64,000 nucleotides of DNA from CAMTWZ01 sp041749075 (GCA_041749075.1 JBGTBY010000030.1:1-64000), one strand, 5' to 3'. Counted from the first letter of the stretch, positions 9,890 to 18,896 are shown. The notes: generated from the sequence alone by a model not told the origin. Made by a program: numbers and translations.

Positions 9890-10741
9890 CTACGGCTTGG
9901 ATGAGTCGAATAATTTGCGTTTTTCGTCAGCCGTTAGGCTGGAATACCCTTTCTGGGCAATTTTGTCGAGGATTCGGTCGATTTCGGATTGATTGACTTC
10001 TTCAATGATCACCGCGTCCGATACCGGGCGCATGCGTTTGTTCTTCGGACCTTTTTTAGGGAAATACGAGCGAACCAACGCGGCCATGGTTTCAAATCCA
10101 CCTGTGGAATACACTCGCATCAGCCCCCATCCCGAAAAGGCTCCACCTAAATGAACGATGCGGGCCACATTATCATTCGCTGTGAGGAACAGGACATCGA
10201 GAGCGATGAGTCCGGCCACCACATATCGTGCTTGAATGGGCGGTAGAAGCAACAACATGATGGGTGCGGTGGGATAGAGCATCGCGAAGGCCACCATCAC
10301 ACCGAATACGGCACCCGAGGCGCCCACAGTAGGAAGAATGGTGCCCATTCCGAAAATGGCAGAGACGATCAGATTGATGAGAGCGCCACCGACTCCGGCA
10401 CCGATATAAACAATCAGGAAATTGCGTGCTCCGATGGTGGTTTCAACCGCCTGACCCATCCACCACAACCACAACATGTTGAACAGGATGTGGAACCCGT
10501 CACCATGCAACAGCATGTAGGTGAACAACCTCCATGGTTGGGAAAGGGAATCGGACCAATGAGGCATGAGTCCGAAGGTGAGGGTGATCCATCTGTACGC
10601 ATCTTCTCCACCGAATAAACCGACAAGGGATTGGATCAGGAACACGATGAACGTGGAGACGATGACCCATCGGAGTCCGGTTGGTAACCGCATCAAACCG
10701 CTTCGGATCGAATCCAAAAAACTCTCCTGCCCCATGCTCAT
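9890..10741 (-). CDS. Rhomboid family intramembrane serine protease with C-terminal cytosolic tail
   Basis: A 283-residue membrane protein with six or more hydrophobic segments. Rhomboid signatures are complete: the WR box (QPWRLFTYMLLH), HILFNMLWLWW, the nucleophile motif GASGAVFG, and the catalytic histidine in HLGGAFSGWG. A C-terminal tail of about 70 residues ends in a conserved-looking block (IDRILDKIAQKGYSSLTADEK) typical of the longer Bacteroidota paralogue. It would cleave substrate transmembrane helices within the inner membrane. The ATG at 10741 overlaps the stop of the upstream rhomboid gene by 4 bases (ATGA). A TTG start 24 bases further upstream is possible but less likely. Confidence 0.92.
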   Translation of the reverse strand: MSMGQESFLDSIRSGLMRLPTGLRWVIVSTFIVFLIQSLVGLFGGEDAYRWITLTFGLMPHWSDSLSQPWRLFTYMLLHGDGFHILFNMLWLWWMGQAVETTIGARNFLIVYIGAGVGGALINLIVSAIFGMGTILPTVGASGAVFGVMVAFAMLYPTAPIMLLLLPPIQARYVVAGLIALDVLFLTANDNVARIVHLGGAFSGWGLMRVYSTGGFETMAALVRSYFPKKGPKNKRMRPVSDAVIIEEVNQSEIDRILDKIAQKGYSSLTADEKRKLFDSSKP

Positions 10742-11349
10742 TCGAGGTTGGTTCGGATGTTCCAATAGCGGATGAGGATGTATCCGGCCACCATCCCGCC
10801 TAAGTGAGCAAAGTGAGCCACGCCGGATGCGGTGTACATCACACCGTTAAAGAGTTCGAACGCGGCATAAGCCCCGATCAAATACTTCGCTTTGACTGGA
10901 ATCGGAGGAAACAGCAAGACGATGTATCGATTCGGAAAAATCATGCCAAACGCGAGCAAGATTCCGAATACACCACCTGATGCACCCAAAACAGGGTTCG
11001 ATGAGACGAGCATATGAATGAGCGCCGCACCGAGTCCGGTGAGCAAATAATAGTAGACGAACCGTTTCGTGCCCCACATATGCTCCAACGAGCTTCCGAA
11101 CATCCACAGTCCGAACATGTTGAACAGAATGTGGTTGAAATTGGCATGCAGAAACATATAGGAGATCAGTTGCCAAGGATAGAAACTTGCGCCTTCAAGA
11201 GGAAGGAAACCAAAACCATATGTCGCAGGTGGAAACAAGATGAACAGATTGTTCACGATGGCCCCGATCATCGGCGTCTGTTGTGCGAAAAACACCAGCG
11301 CATTGATGATCAGAAGATGTTTGACGGCCGGCGGAAGGGAGAAATTCAT
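10738..11349 (-). CDS. Rhomboid family intramembrane serine protease (short paralogue)
   Basis: A 203-residue, six-helix rhomboid core with no extra domains. It has PWQLISYMFLH, HILFNMFGLWMFG, the Ser motif GASGGVFG, and HLGGMVAGY with the catalytic His, so it should be active. It sits one base after the CrtI-like gene and overlaps the second rhomboid gene by 4 bases, so the pair is translationally coupled. Sequence similarity between the two cores suggests an old duplication. Substrates are unknown. Confidence 0.92.
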   Translation of the reverse strand: MNFSLPPAVKHLLIINALVFFAQQTPMIGAIVNNLFILFPPATYGFGFLPLEGASFYPWQLISYMFLHANFNHILFNMFGLWMFGSSLEHMWGTKRFVYYYLLTGLGAALIHMLVSSNPVLGASGGVFGILLAFGMIFPNRYIVLLFPPIPVKAKYLIGAYAAFELFNGVMYTASGVAHFAHLGGMVAGYILIRYWNIRTNLE

Positions 11350-11350
11350 G

Positions 11351-12829
11351 TCAACGGAAATGGGTTCGTTTAGCCCGTAAATATACGTTGATTCCGCCTA
11401 AGGTCACGCCTGGGATGCCCTGCCCAGGGTAGGTCGTGTCGCCGCAGAGGTACAATCCGGGGAAGGGTGTTTCGTTTGGCGTCCAATCCCATAGCGCGCG
11501 ATCCATCGATTGAGGGATGCCGCCTACTCGTCCTTTATGCCTTCCAACCCAGCTTTCCCAGCTTGATGGCGTGGCGGATGTGGCCAGCTTCACATTGGCA
11601 TCAACGAATCCGGGAAGATGCAGACGCATCAGCTCGAGGACGCGTTCGGTCACGTCTCCCTTCCGTTCATCATACGTTGCATCATCGATGTCGAACCATG
11701 GCTCGGTGGGTGTATGGGTCGATATATTCAGCACACGGCTTCCATCCGGTGCCCGTAATGTATCTCCCCGTTGGGAAAACGAGACAAATATGGAATGGGA
11801 TCCGCAGATTGGCAACGGCTCGTCCGAATGGATTTGATGATGGAGGGTCAACTCGTCCGGATAAACATCATCCGTCACAACCCCCATCGTGAACGCACCC
11901 CATCCGACATCGTATTTCTTCGCTTCTTTCTTGAAATAGTTCGACGCTGCGCCGTCGGTCAAGGCCTCCATGTTCCAAACCGGAAGATTCGCTATCACAA
12001 CCTTCGCTTCGAACTCCTTTCCGTTTTTGCAGGTCACGCGATGTCCTCCGGCGATTTGCTCGATCGCCACCACTTTGTGCTTCACAAATACCTCACCCCC
12101 CTTTGATCGGATGTGGGCTTGCAAAGTGTTGGCCATTTCGATCAACCCACCCGGAACCGAATAATTCCCTGAATTTGTGTAAGTAAGTGCTGGCGCCCCG
12201 AACAGGAACGGGACATCCTGAGACGGAGCCTGTGCAGAAATCATGAGTTGCTCGTCCACGAACTGTTTGAAGGATGGGGAAGTAAGCCCATGTTTGATCA
12301 TTCGATCCAACACGCTGATTTTCGCGAATCGAAGGGCCAATGCATGTTTCGGATGATTGCTGACCAATCGGAAGATGTCAATCACAGATTTTGGCGGGAA
12401 AAACGGATTGCGCTCAGATAGCTCCCATACCATGTCTGCCGTGGAATACGCTTCCTTCCAGAAGGCGCGTTGCGCGTCCGGCTGACCAAAGTGACGAATG
12501 GCTTCCTCAATCCACATCTCGCGATCCTCGTGACGAGTGATGGTTGTTCCGTTCTGATGCACCGTCATGCTCGGCGTGAGGCGTTCACGCGGAATCCGGA
12601 TCCCCGTCAACGCTTCCAATCTGGCCAACGGCTGATGGGCGTCGAAACCGATGAGCGTGGTGGCACCCGATTCGAAGATGTATCCTTTCCGGAAGTACGA
12701 CGAACTGCATCCCCCGATGGCATGTGCCGCTTCGAGAAGAACCACCTTGCGCTGATCGTGGGCAAAAAGAGTTGCGGCGGTCAGTCCTCCCATCCCACCG
12801 CCGATCACAATCACGTCATGTTTACTCAT
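11351..12829 (-). CDS. FAD-dependent oxidoreductase, phytoene desaturase/carotenoid isomerase-like
   Basis: A 492-residue flavoprotein. An N-terminal dinucleotide-binding fold (VIVIGGGMGGLTAATLFA) is followed by the CrtI/CrtISO-type segment GGCSSSYFRKGYIFESGATT. The C-terminal FAD-binding signature is PFPGLYLCGDTTYPGQGIPGV. Relatives desaturate or isomerise carotenoids or saturate retinol-like polyenes. No other carotenoid gene (crtB, crtY) is nearby, so the substrate is uncertain. It lies between a crotonase gene and the rhomboid pair in one minus-strand run. Confidence 0.8.
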   Translation of the reverse strand: MSKHDVIVIGGGMGGLTAATLFAHDQRKVVLLEAAHAIGGCSSSYFRKGYIFESGATTLIGFDAHQPLARLEALTGIRIPRERLTPSMTVHQNGTTITRHEDREMWIEEAIRHFGQPDAQRAFWKEAYSTADMVWELSERNPFFPPKSVIDIFRLVSNHPKHALALRFAKISVLDRMIKHGLTSPSFKQFVDEQLMISAQAPSQDVPFLFGAPALTYTNSGNYSVPGGLIEMANTLQAHIRSKGGEVFVKHKVVAIEQIAGGHRVTCKNGKEFEAKVVIANLPVWNMEALTDGAASNYFKKEAKKYDVGWGAFTMGVVTDDVYPDELTLHHQIHSDEPLPICGSHSIFVSFSQRGDTLRAPDGSRVLNISTHTPTEPWFDIDDATYDERKGDVTERVLELMRLHLPGFVDANVKLATSATPSSWESWVGRHKGRVGGIPQSMDRALWDWTPNETPFPGLYLCGDTTYPGQGIPGVTLGGINVYLRAKRTHFR

Positions 12830-12847
12830 GCGAGAATGAACATCATC

Positions 12848-13612
12848 CTACCATCGCTGCGTTTCGTTGCCCAAAAATCTCCTCACTCCCTCGCGACAAT
12901 CCGCATCACCCCGAGCCTGCGCATTCGTTTTGGCGGCCAACTCGAATTGCTGCGAAAGAGAAAGACCCGCCTGATCGGCAAGCAGCCCTTTGGTCCGAGC
13001 AATGGCAGACCCGCTTAGGTCGTTCACGAAACGGCTTGCCCACCACCGGCCGCGCGATTCAAGATCACCCGCCGGCACCACTTCCGTGACCAAGCCGATG
13101 TTGTGTGCTTCCTGCGCTGAAATCCGTTGGGCACCCAACAACAAGCGCCGGGCTTGAGTCTCCCCTACTTTGCGGAGCAAGATCGCCGATACGATCGCCG
13201 GGACGAAGCCGATCGCGGTTTCCGTATATCCGAATCGGGCTGTGTCGGAAGCGATGGAGATGTCGGCGGCCGTCGCCAGCCCGCATCCACCCGCGATGGC
13301 GTCTCCCTGAATAAGAGAAATAATAGGCTTGGGATGGCGGATGACTGCTTCGAACAGATTGGCGAGATGCGTGGAATCGGCCAGATTTTCTTCAAAACTG
13401 GCCGATTGGAGTTTGGACAGGGCGTCCAGATCGGCACCAGCGGAGAAAACGGTACCCTCAGCTCGCAAAACAATGACTTTGACATCCGATCGTTCGGCCT
13501 CCTTCAACGCGGAAAGGAGGCTTGATGCCAACTCGGAATTCAGCGCATTGCGCTTCTCCGGCCGATTTAATGTGAGGGTAAGAACTCGTTCAAGCGAATG
13601 TTGAGTCAGCAT
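12848..13612 (-). CDS. Enoyl-CoA hydratase/isomerase family protein (methylglutaconyl-CoA hydratase-like)
   Basis: A 254-residue crotonase-fold protein. Oxyanion-hole regions are visible (FSAGADLDALS and GDAIAGGCGLATAADI). The block FGYTETAIGFVPAIVSAILLRKVG supplies one candidate catalytic Glu. The second Glu found in classical enoyl-CoA hydratases is not obvious in this block, which instead resembles the VPAIVS segment of methylglutaconyl-CoA (AUH-like) hydratases. A role in leucine or fatty acyl-CoA breakdown is likely, but the exact substrate is uncertain. Its start overlaps the end of the ABC ATPase gene by 23 bases. Confidence 0.82.
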   Translation of the reverse strand: MLTQHSLERVLTLTLNRPEKRNALNSELASSLLSALKEAERSDVKVIVLRAEGTVFSAGADLDALSKLQSASFEENLADSTHLANLFEAVIRHPKPIISLIQGDAIAGGCGLATAADISIASDTARFGYTETAIGFVPAIVSAILLRKVGETQARRLLLGAQRISAQEAHNIGLVTEVVPAGDLESRGRWWASRFVNDLSGSAIARTKGLLADQAGLSLSQQFELAAKTNAQARGDADCREGVRRFLGNETQRW

Positions 13613-14309
13613 TCAGCACGTTACGAATTCTTTTGTCGGATTCTAAGAGTCCGTCGCGCAAGCGGATAATCCGATGGGCATGCAAAGCGATTTCCTCTTC
13701 GTGTGTCACGAGAATAATCGTGTTGCCTTGCGAATGAAGTTCCTCAAACAATTGCATGATTTCGACACCGGTTTTGGAGTCGAGGTTACCGGTCGGTTCA
13801 TCGGCAAGCAGAATGGACGGGTTGTTGACCAAAGCGCGAGCCACGGCCACACGTTGGCGCTGACCACCGGATAGTTCATTCGGCTTGTGATGCATACGGT
13901 CGGCCAAACCCACTTTCTCAAGCACTTCGATCGCTCGTTGGCGACGCGCTGAGCCCTTCATGCCGGCATAGATGAGCGGAAGCTCTACGTTAGCCAGTGC
14001 GGTTGAGCGAGGCAACAAATTGAACGTCTGAAAAACGAAGCCGATCTCTTTGTTTCTTATTGCGGCGAGCTCGTTGTCGGAGAGGGTGTTCACGTTAGTG
14101 CCGTTGAGGATGTACGACCCGGAACTAGGTGTGTCCAAACATCCGATCACATTCATCATCGTGGATTTTCCTGAGCCCGAAGGACCCATGATCGCCACGT
14201 ATTCATTCTTATTGATCTGGAACGACACACCACTAAGCGCATGAACGGTCTGAGTACCCATACGGTACTCTTTCTTGACATCCACGCATTGGATCACGGA
14301 ATTGGCCAT
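13590..14309 (-). CDS. ABC transporter ATP-binding protein (MacB/LolD type)
   Basis: A 239-residue ATPase with all motifs: Walker A GPSGSGKST, Q-loop FVFQTFNLLPR, signature LSGGQRQRVAVARAL, Walker B ILLADEPTGNLD and the H-loop VTHEEEIA. The sequence belongs to the MacB/LolD/FtsE group, which works with MacB-type permeases. The ATG at 14309 is 2 bases after the TolC stop; a TTG at 14315 is an alternative. The matching permease and periplasmic adaptor that normally accompany a TolC plus MacB ATPase pair are not adjacent, so they must be encoded elsewhere or the set is incomplete. Confidence 0.92.
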   Translation of the reverse strand: MANSVIQCVDVKKEYRMGTQTVHALSGVSFQINKNEYVAIMGPSGSGKSTMMNVIGCLDTPSSGSYILNGTNVNTLSDNELAAIRNKEIGFVFQTFNLLPRSTALANVELPLIYAGMKGSARRQRAIEVLEKVGLADRMHHKPNELSGGQRQRVAVARALVNNPSILLADEPTGNLDSKTGVEIMQLFEELHSQGNTIILVTHEEEIALHAHRIIRLRDGLLESDKRIRNVLNADSTFA

Positions 14310-14311
14310 GA

Positions 14312-15688
14312 TCAAAACTCGATGTTGGTGGTGATGTTGCCGATGTAGTAATCCAGCAATTTCTCTTGGAAAACGAATTGGTAGACGGCACGGACACGGT
14401 TCGACGAGGCATTCACGAATTCGGTGTTGGCGCGTGTCAATTCGATCAATGTGCTGGCACCTACACGATAGCGCTCTTGTTCGGTCTCGTAGGCTTTGGT
14501 CGCCGCGATGAGAGCGGTTTCTGTTGTGCGAAGCTGCTTGGCGTAAGCGAGGTAATCGTTGTGCGCTTGGCGAACTTCTTGGAGGATTCCGAGACGACGA
14601 TCTTCCATGTCCAACAAATCATTCTTGTATTGAACTTGACTGCGCTGAACGTTTGTACGTGTTCCGAAGCGGTTGAAGATTGGAATCTGGAGACTCAGGC
14701 CATAGCTTCGTGTCGGGTTGCGATCAAAAAACTGATCGTTGAAGCCAAGTTTGTTGAATTGCGTGGGGTCATTGATGTCACGCTCGCGGTATTGATCGGT
14801 GTAGCTTGAGTTCAAACCGGCTGTGAACGATAATGTGGGCAAATATGCGCCTTTGGAAGCTCTTAATGAATATCTACTGGCTTTGATTTGGGCTTCTTGC
14901 GCGCTGATGTCGCTGCGGTTTGCCAGGGCTTGCGCCACGAGTTGGTTCAGATCGAACGACTTCACCTCAACTGTCGCTTCTTCAATACCTGGAGTCACCA
15001 ATTCATAGTTTTGAAGCGGATCGATCTGCATGATCCGAACCAACTGAAGCAAGGAGATATTCACCGCATTTTCACGCTGTACTAGCAAGAATTCGCTATT
15101 TGCAACAAGTGCTTCCTGATTGTATCGGTCAACGATTGGCCGCATCCCCACTTCCACTTGGGCACGGATTTGATCGAGTTGGCGGGTTGCGCTTTCCAAG
15201 TCTTGAATCGATATCGTCAGAAGTTCTTGATTCAACAAAACCGACAAAAAAGAGCTGGCGGTCTGGAAAATGATGTTCTCTTTAGTACGCTGAAGAATTT
15301 CCTCACTTGAGAGTCGGCGTGCTTGCGCCGCACGAAGATTGCTGATGTTCTGAAAACCGACGAACAGAGGCACATTTGTGTTGATGCCACCACTGATTCC
15401 TCGCGTGGTGAATTCATCAAACTGGAGTCGTTCTTGAACGAACTGACGACCTGTGCGACGGTTTGCGTTCATATTGGCATTCAGGTTCGGCAGAAACTGA
15501 CCATATGACTGTGTAACAATTCCGTCTTGCAGTTCGAGATTATTTTCAGCTTTCTTGACCGTGAAATTGTTCTGCAAGGCCAATTCGACCGCCTGTTGAA
15601 GGGTCAGTTTCGTAGTGGGTTGAGATTGAGAAAACGCCGACTGTGTTGAGAAGAGGGTACAGATGACCAGTGGCAAAAAATAACGCAT
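14312..15688 (-). CDS. TolC family outer-membrane efflux protein
   Basis: About 458 residues. The signal peptide is MRYFLPLVICTLFSTQSAFSQ, followed by two outer-membrane-factor repeats of long helices and short strands. Visible elements are LTLQQAVELALQNNFTVKKA near the start, the second repeat start QLVAQALANRSDISAQEAQIKASR, and a C-terminal YRVGASTLIELTRANTEFVNASS block. TolC trimers form the outer-membrane duct of tripartite exporters. A TTG seven codons upstream is in frame, but the ATG at 15688 gives a proper signal peptide. It is coupled to the ABC ATPase gene downstream; no adaptor gene is seen. Confidence 0.92.
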   Translation of the reverse strand: MRYFLPLVICTLFSTQSAFSQSQPTTKLTLQQAVELALQNNFTVKKAENNLELQDGIVTQSYGQFLPNLNANMNANRRTGRQFVQERLQFDEFTTRGISGGINTNVPLFVGFQNISNLRAAQARRLSSEEILQRTKENIIFQTASSFLSVLLNQELLTISIQDLESATRQLDQIRAQVEVGMRPIVDRYNQEALVANSEFLLVQRENAVNISLLQLVRIMQIDPLQNYELVTPGIEEATVEVKSFDLNQLVAQALANRSDISAQEAQIKASRYSLRASKGAYLPTLSFTAGLNSSYTDQYRERDINDPTQFNKLGFNDQFFDRNPTRSYGLSLQIPIFNRFGTRTNVQRSQVQYKNDLLDMEDRRLGILQEVRQAHNDYLAYAKQLRTTETALIAATKAYETEQERYRVGASTLIELTRANTEFVNASSNRVRAVYQFVFQEKLLDYYIGNITTNIEF

Positions 15689-15780
15689 AGGATAATGTAG
15701 ATTTGACAAGATAACGGAAGGTACAAAAATAGGCAGGGCGCTTTAACGGTGTGCAGCCCGTTGGGTTTCGAAGCGGTTCT

Positions 15781-16113
15781 TTAACCTTTTTTATCAATCG
15801 ACTCGACGATGGCTTGAACCGCTTTTCGAGCGGCAACCACTTTGAGTTCGGAGAAGAGATTTGCGAAAAACGACGATTGACCGCGGGTTCGTCCGCCTGT
15901 TGCAGCCATGTAGCCGAAAGCCGCCGCAATGGTGATCGCTTGAAGCGGATATTTTTTGATCCAATACATGGGAGAGACTCTAGCCGTCACATCGTCCTTC
16001 ACATCCTCGAACGTATCGTTCACGTGGTTTTCCATCCGGATGAGTTCGTCGCGTAACGCCTGTTTGCGTGCTTCCAGATCCGAGATCCGGTTGATCATAT
16101 CTTGTTCACTCAT
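15781..16113 (-). CDS. Small membrane-associated protein, YqjK-like position
   Basis: A 110-residue protein. The N-terminal half is a charged coiled-coil-like helix (ISDLEARKQALRDELIRMENHV). A short hydrophobic stretch follows (LQAITIAAAFGYMAATGG), then a basic C-terminus ending in IDKKG. It overlaps the holin-like gene by 8 bases. The three-gene set resembles the yqjD-yqjE-yqjK arrangement of proteobacteria, in which the third member is small and poorly characterised. I do not recognise a specific family; the assignment is positional. Confidence 0.7.
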   Translation of the reverse strand: MSEQDMINRISDLEARKQALRDELIRMENHVNDTFEDVKDDVTARVSPMYWIKKYPLQAITIAAAFGYMAATGGRTRGQSSFFANLFSELKVVAARKAVQAIVESIDKKG

Positions 16114-16498
16114 CGGATTTCGACTCCTCGTTCGATTTCAATTCAGTTTTTGGTTGAAGCAAGGCGTTGAGTATGGACAGCTTCACCTTTTGTTCAATCA
16201 GTTTTGGCAAAAGAATCCAACAGAAGAACGCAAAGACGAAAAGCACAACGGCCACGATGATGAATCCACCGGCTGGATTTCGAAGGACCTCGCCCAAAAA
16301 CATCGCAAGCGCCAACATCATAAATAAGATTCCAAGGCCAACGATGAACAAAATCACCATCGTAACGATGGATTTTCCTGATAACGAGCTGATTTGCTCA
16401 CCGATTTCCAATGCCCATAATTGAATTCGGGTCTCAACGATGCCCCGAATATCCTGCGGCAGTTTTTTCAGACGATCGGTGATATCCGGGTCAGTCAT
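16106..16498 (-). CDS. Phage-holin-superfamily membrane protein (YqjE-like)
   Basis: A 130-residue protein with an amphipathic N-terminus (ITDRLKKLPQDIRGIVETRIQLWALEIGEQ) and two transmembrane helices (about 43-68 and 76-98). This is the usual layout of the holin-X/YqjE superfamily. Despite the name, chromosomal members are not lysis proteins and are often linked to stress physiology. It overlaps both neighbours by 8 bases, so the trio is one translation-coupled unit. Confidence 0.8.
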   Translation of the reverse strand: MTDPDITDRLKKLPQDIRGIVETRIQLWALEIGEQISSLSGKSIVTMVILFIVGLGILFMMLALAMFLGEVLRNPAGGFIIVAVVLFVFAFFCWILLPKLIEQKVKLSILNALLQPKTELKSNEESKSDE

Positions 16499-16706
16499 CG
16501 TGATTGCTAAATAAACGTCCGATCATGTAACCGACCACCACGGCAAGACCAACGGCAACCAATGGATGCTCGCGTATGGCGACTTCCGCACGCTCTTTGA
16601 GCTCTTCGATGCGCTCACGCAATTCATCCAATTCGGGGAACTCCTGACTTAGATCCTCAAGCTCTTCTAATTTACTGGTCAGCTTATCAACGGTTTTCTT
16701 ACTCAT
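16491..16706 (-). CDS. YqjD/DUF883-like small tail-anchored membrane protein
   Basis: A 71-residue protein with a long, highly charged helix (residues about 1-45, ELDELRERIEELKERAEVAI) and one C-terminal transmembrane segment ending GYMIGRLFSNHDD. This matches the layout of ElaB/YqjD/DUF883 proteins; in E. coli some of these tether ribosomes to the membrane in stationary phase. The ATG at 16706 is preferred to a TTG nine codons upstream. It is first of the three overlapping small genes. Confidence 0.75.
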   Translation of the reverse strand: MSKKTVDKLTSKLEELEDLSQEFPELDELRERIEELKERAEVAIREHPLVAVGLAVVVGYMIGRLFSNHDD

Positions 16707-16746
16707 AACATCATCCGATTGGTGAATAACCAATATAGAAAGCCTA

Positions 16747-17853
16747 TCACACTAAATCGAACTCTTTCCCGGCGGATTGCCGTATGATATTTTCGCATTC
16801 TAATGTGAGCAATTGTGTGAGTAGGATAGGCATGGATCGTTTGAGTCGGTCTTGCAACACATCGATATGCTGCCGACCCATCTCATCCAACAACTGGCAA
16901 ATAGAAAGCAATTCTTCACTCAATTCCACGCTTTTCCATCTGGGTTGAGGGGTTTCGACACGAACTCCGTTGTTCAACCACGGGATTTCTTCAAGCATAT
17001 CGCTGACGGATTCGACCAGCTTTCCGGTTCCCTCGCGAATGAGCCGATGTCCGCCTCCCCCCTTTTTGGATGTCAGCGGATGGGGGATGACAAACACCTC
17101 CCGGTTCTGATCGATCGCCAATCGCGCGGTAATCATGCTTCCACCTGTGAGTCCGGTTTCCACGACCAAAACGCCGAGACTGAGTCCGCTCACAACCCGA
17201 TTCCTCACCGGGAAATTCATGTAATCGGGTTTGGTGCCAGGCGGGAATTCGGAAATCACAGCGCCACCCGTATCGATGATCTGCTCGGCGAGATAGGTGT
17301 TCACGCGCGGATAAATGCGATCGATACCCGAGCCAAGCACAGCAATGGTCTTTCCTTTCTGCTCGATGGTGATTTTATGGGCGATGGTATCGATGCCATA
17401 TGCCAAGCCGGATACGATATTGAGCCCAGCCCCGACCAGTCCTTGGGAGAACGCTTCCGCCATTTCGCGTCCGTACACAGATGGCATGCGGGTGCCGATC
17501 ACGCCCATGCCCGGTTCACTCAGACAGTCCACATTCCCGTTCACCCAAAGAAGCAAAGGCGGATCGAAAATCTCCTTCAGCTGAGCGGGATAGCGTGGAT
17601 CATCCAGAGGAAGCAGATGGACGCCCAACGCATGGGCCTTTTCCAATATTCGGTCGACCTCCTCCCATCCGGAAAAGGACAGAATTCCGTGCGCGACGGT
17701 TTTGCCGATGCCTTGGATCGACAGCAGGTCGCGGGCTTTGAGCTGGAAAATAGATTCCGGCTCTGGAACGATGGATAATAGAGTCTTGCTACGGCGTGCG
17801 CCGAGGTTAGGAATCAGACTGAGGGCGATGATCGTACGAAGGGGATCCTGCAT
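16747..17853 (-). CDS. dprA: DNA-processing protein DprA
   Basis: A 368-residue DprA/Smf protein that loads RecA on single-stranded DNA taken up during natural transformation. There is an N-terminal helix-hairpin-helix-like region (LLSIQGIGKTVAHGIL), the Rossmann-type core (GMGVIGTRMPSVYGREMA, IVSGLAYGIDTIAH, IAVLGSGIDRIYP, FPVRNRVVSGLS, TGGSMITARLA), and a C-terminal winged-helix-like region. It starts with ATG at 17851-17853, overlapping the 3' end of obgE by 47 bases. Transcription is probably shared with obgE. Confidence 0.95.
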   Translation of the reverse strand: MQDPLRTIIALSLIPNLGARRSKTLLSIVPEPESIFQLKARDLLSIQGIGKTVAHGILSFSGWEEVDRILEKAHALGVHLLPLDDPRYPAQLKEIFDPPLLLWVNGNVDCLSEPGMGVIGTRMPSVYGREMAEAFSQGLVGAGLNIVSGLAYGIDTIAHKITIEQKGKTIAVLGSGIDRIYPRVNTYLAEQIIDTGGAVISEFPPGTKPDYMNFPVRNRVVSGLSLGVLVVETGLTGGSMITARLAIDQNREVFVIPHPLTSKKGGGGHRLIREGTGKLVESVSDMLEEIPWLNNGVRVETPQPRWKSVELSEELLSICQLLDEMGRQHIDVLQDRLKRSMPILLTQLLTLECENIIRQSAGKEFDLV

Positions 17854-18826
17854 CCGGTAGTGCGAGTTTGGCCCAGATGCGTTCTTTCAGCTCGCTCAGG
17901 TTATGGCCAGTAGCGGCCGACACGGCGATCCAATCATCCGGGAGGTTAGGGGGTTCTTCCAACCGGTATCCTTCTTTCAGATCCATCTGTGTGATCACCA
18001 CCAAACGCTCTTTTAGAAGCAGATCTTCGCGATACTCCTTCATCTCATTGATGAGGACGTCGTACTCTGCTTGGATGTCGGACATGCAGCTGATGATCAG
18101 CAACAGCATCCGATTGCGTTCGATGTGGCGCAGAAACCGCGTACCGAGCCCTTTGCCGAGATGCGCGTCTTCGATGATGCCGGGGATGTCGGCCATCACG
18201 AAGCTGCGGTAATCGGCAAAAGCCACCACACCCAGATTGGGCTCGAGCGTGGTGAACGGATAATCCGCGATTTTCGGCTTGGCGGATGAGAGCGAGGCGA
18301 GCAGCGTGCTTTTTCCAGCATTCGGATAGCCCACTAAACCCACTTCCGCGATCAGTTTCAGCTCGATCTCCACGATGATATGCTCTCCAGGCATGCCGGG
18401 TTGGGCATATTTCGGAGTCTGATTCGTATCGGATTTGAAATAGTGGTTGCCTTTGCCGCCTTGTCCGCCTGCCGCGATCACCAGTTCTTGGCCATCTTCG
18501 GTGATTTCACCGAGCCAGCGCCGGGTTTCGAACTCATACGCCACCGTGCCGAGCGGAACATCCAGAATGATGGGCGCACCGTCGCGACCCGAACGGATGC
18601 CGCCCTCGCCGTGATTGCCGTGATCGGCCTTCATGAATTTGCGGTAGCGCAAATCCAGAAGCGTGTTCATATTTCGGCTGCCACGGAGGATGATGTTGCC
18701 ACCACGTCCCCCATCGCCCCCATCAGGACCGCCCATGGGAACAAATTTTTCCCGGCGGAAGTGAACGGAGCCTGGGCCGCCGTTTCCGGCTTCCAAGTAG
18801 AGTTTGGCGTAATCAGCGAATCGCAT
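17807..18826 (-). CDS. obgE: GTPase Obg/CgtA
   Basis: A 339-residue ribosome-associated GTPase. The N-terminal glycine-rich Obg fold (about 1-158) includes GGDGGRGGNIILRGSRNMNT and GGKGNHYFKSDTNQTP. The G domain follows, with G1 GYPNAGKSTLL, G2/switch I DYPFTTLEP, G3 ADIPGI, and G4 likely in VITQMD instead of the usual NKxD. Obg proteins act in large-subunit ribosome maturation and the stringent response. TQMD instead of NKxD is worth noting, but variants are known in this family. It is followed immediately by dprA. Confidence 0.95.
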   Translation of the reverse strand: MRFADYAKLYLEAGNGGPGSVHFRREKFVPMGGPDGGDGGRGGNIILRGSRNMNTLLDLRYRKFMKADHGNHGEGGIRSGRDGAPIILDVPLGTVAYEFETRRWLGEITEDGQELVIAAGGQGGKGNHYFKSDTNQTPKYAQPGMPGEHIIVEIELKLIAEVGLVGYPNAGKSTLLASLSSAKPKIADYPFTTLEPNLGVVAFADYRSFVMADIPGIIEDAHLGKGLGTRFLRHIERNRMLLLIISCMSDIQAEYDVLINEMKEYREDLLLKERLVVITQMDLKEGYRLEEPPNLPDDWIAVSAATGHNLSELKERIWAKLALPDAGSPSYDHRPQSDS

Positions 18827-18896
18827 GTATCAGAATTAAGGTTACCTAAAGATAAGAAGGGCGGAACGTGCGATTTCTTACACGTTTCGCACAAAT

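Noticed and set aside
9890..11349. A single rhomboid gene split by a frameshift
   Set aside because: Each reading frame holds a full set of catalytic motifs and its own N-terminus, so these are two genes.
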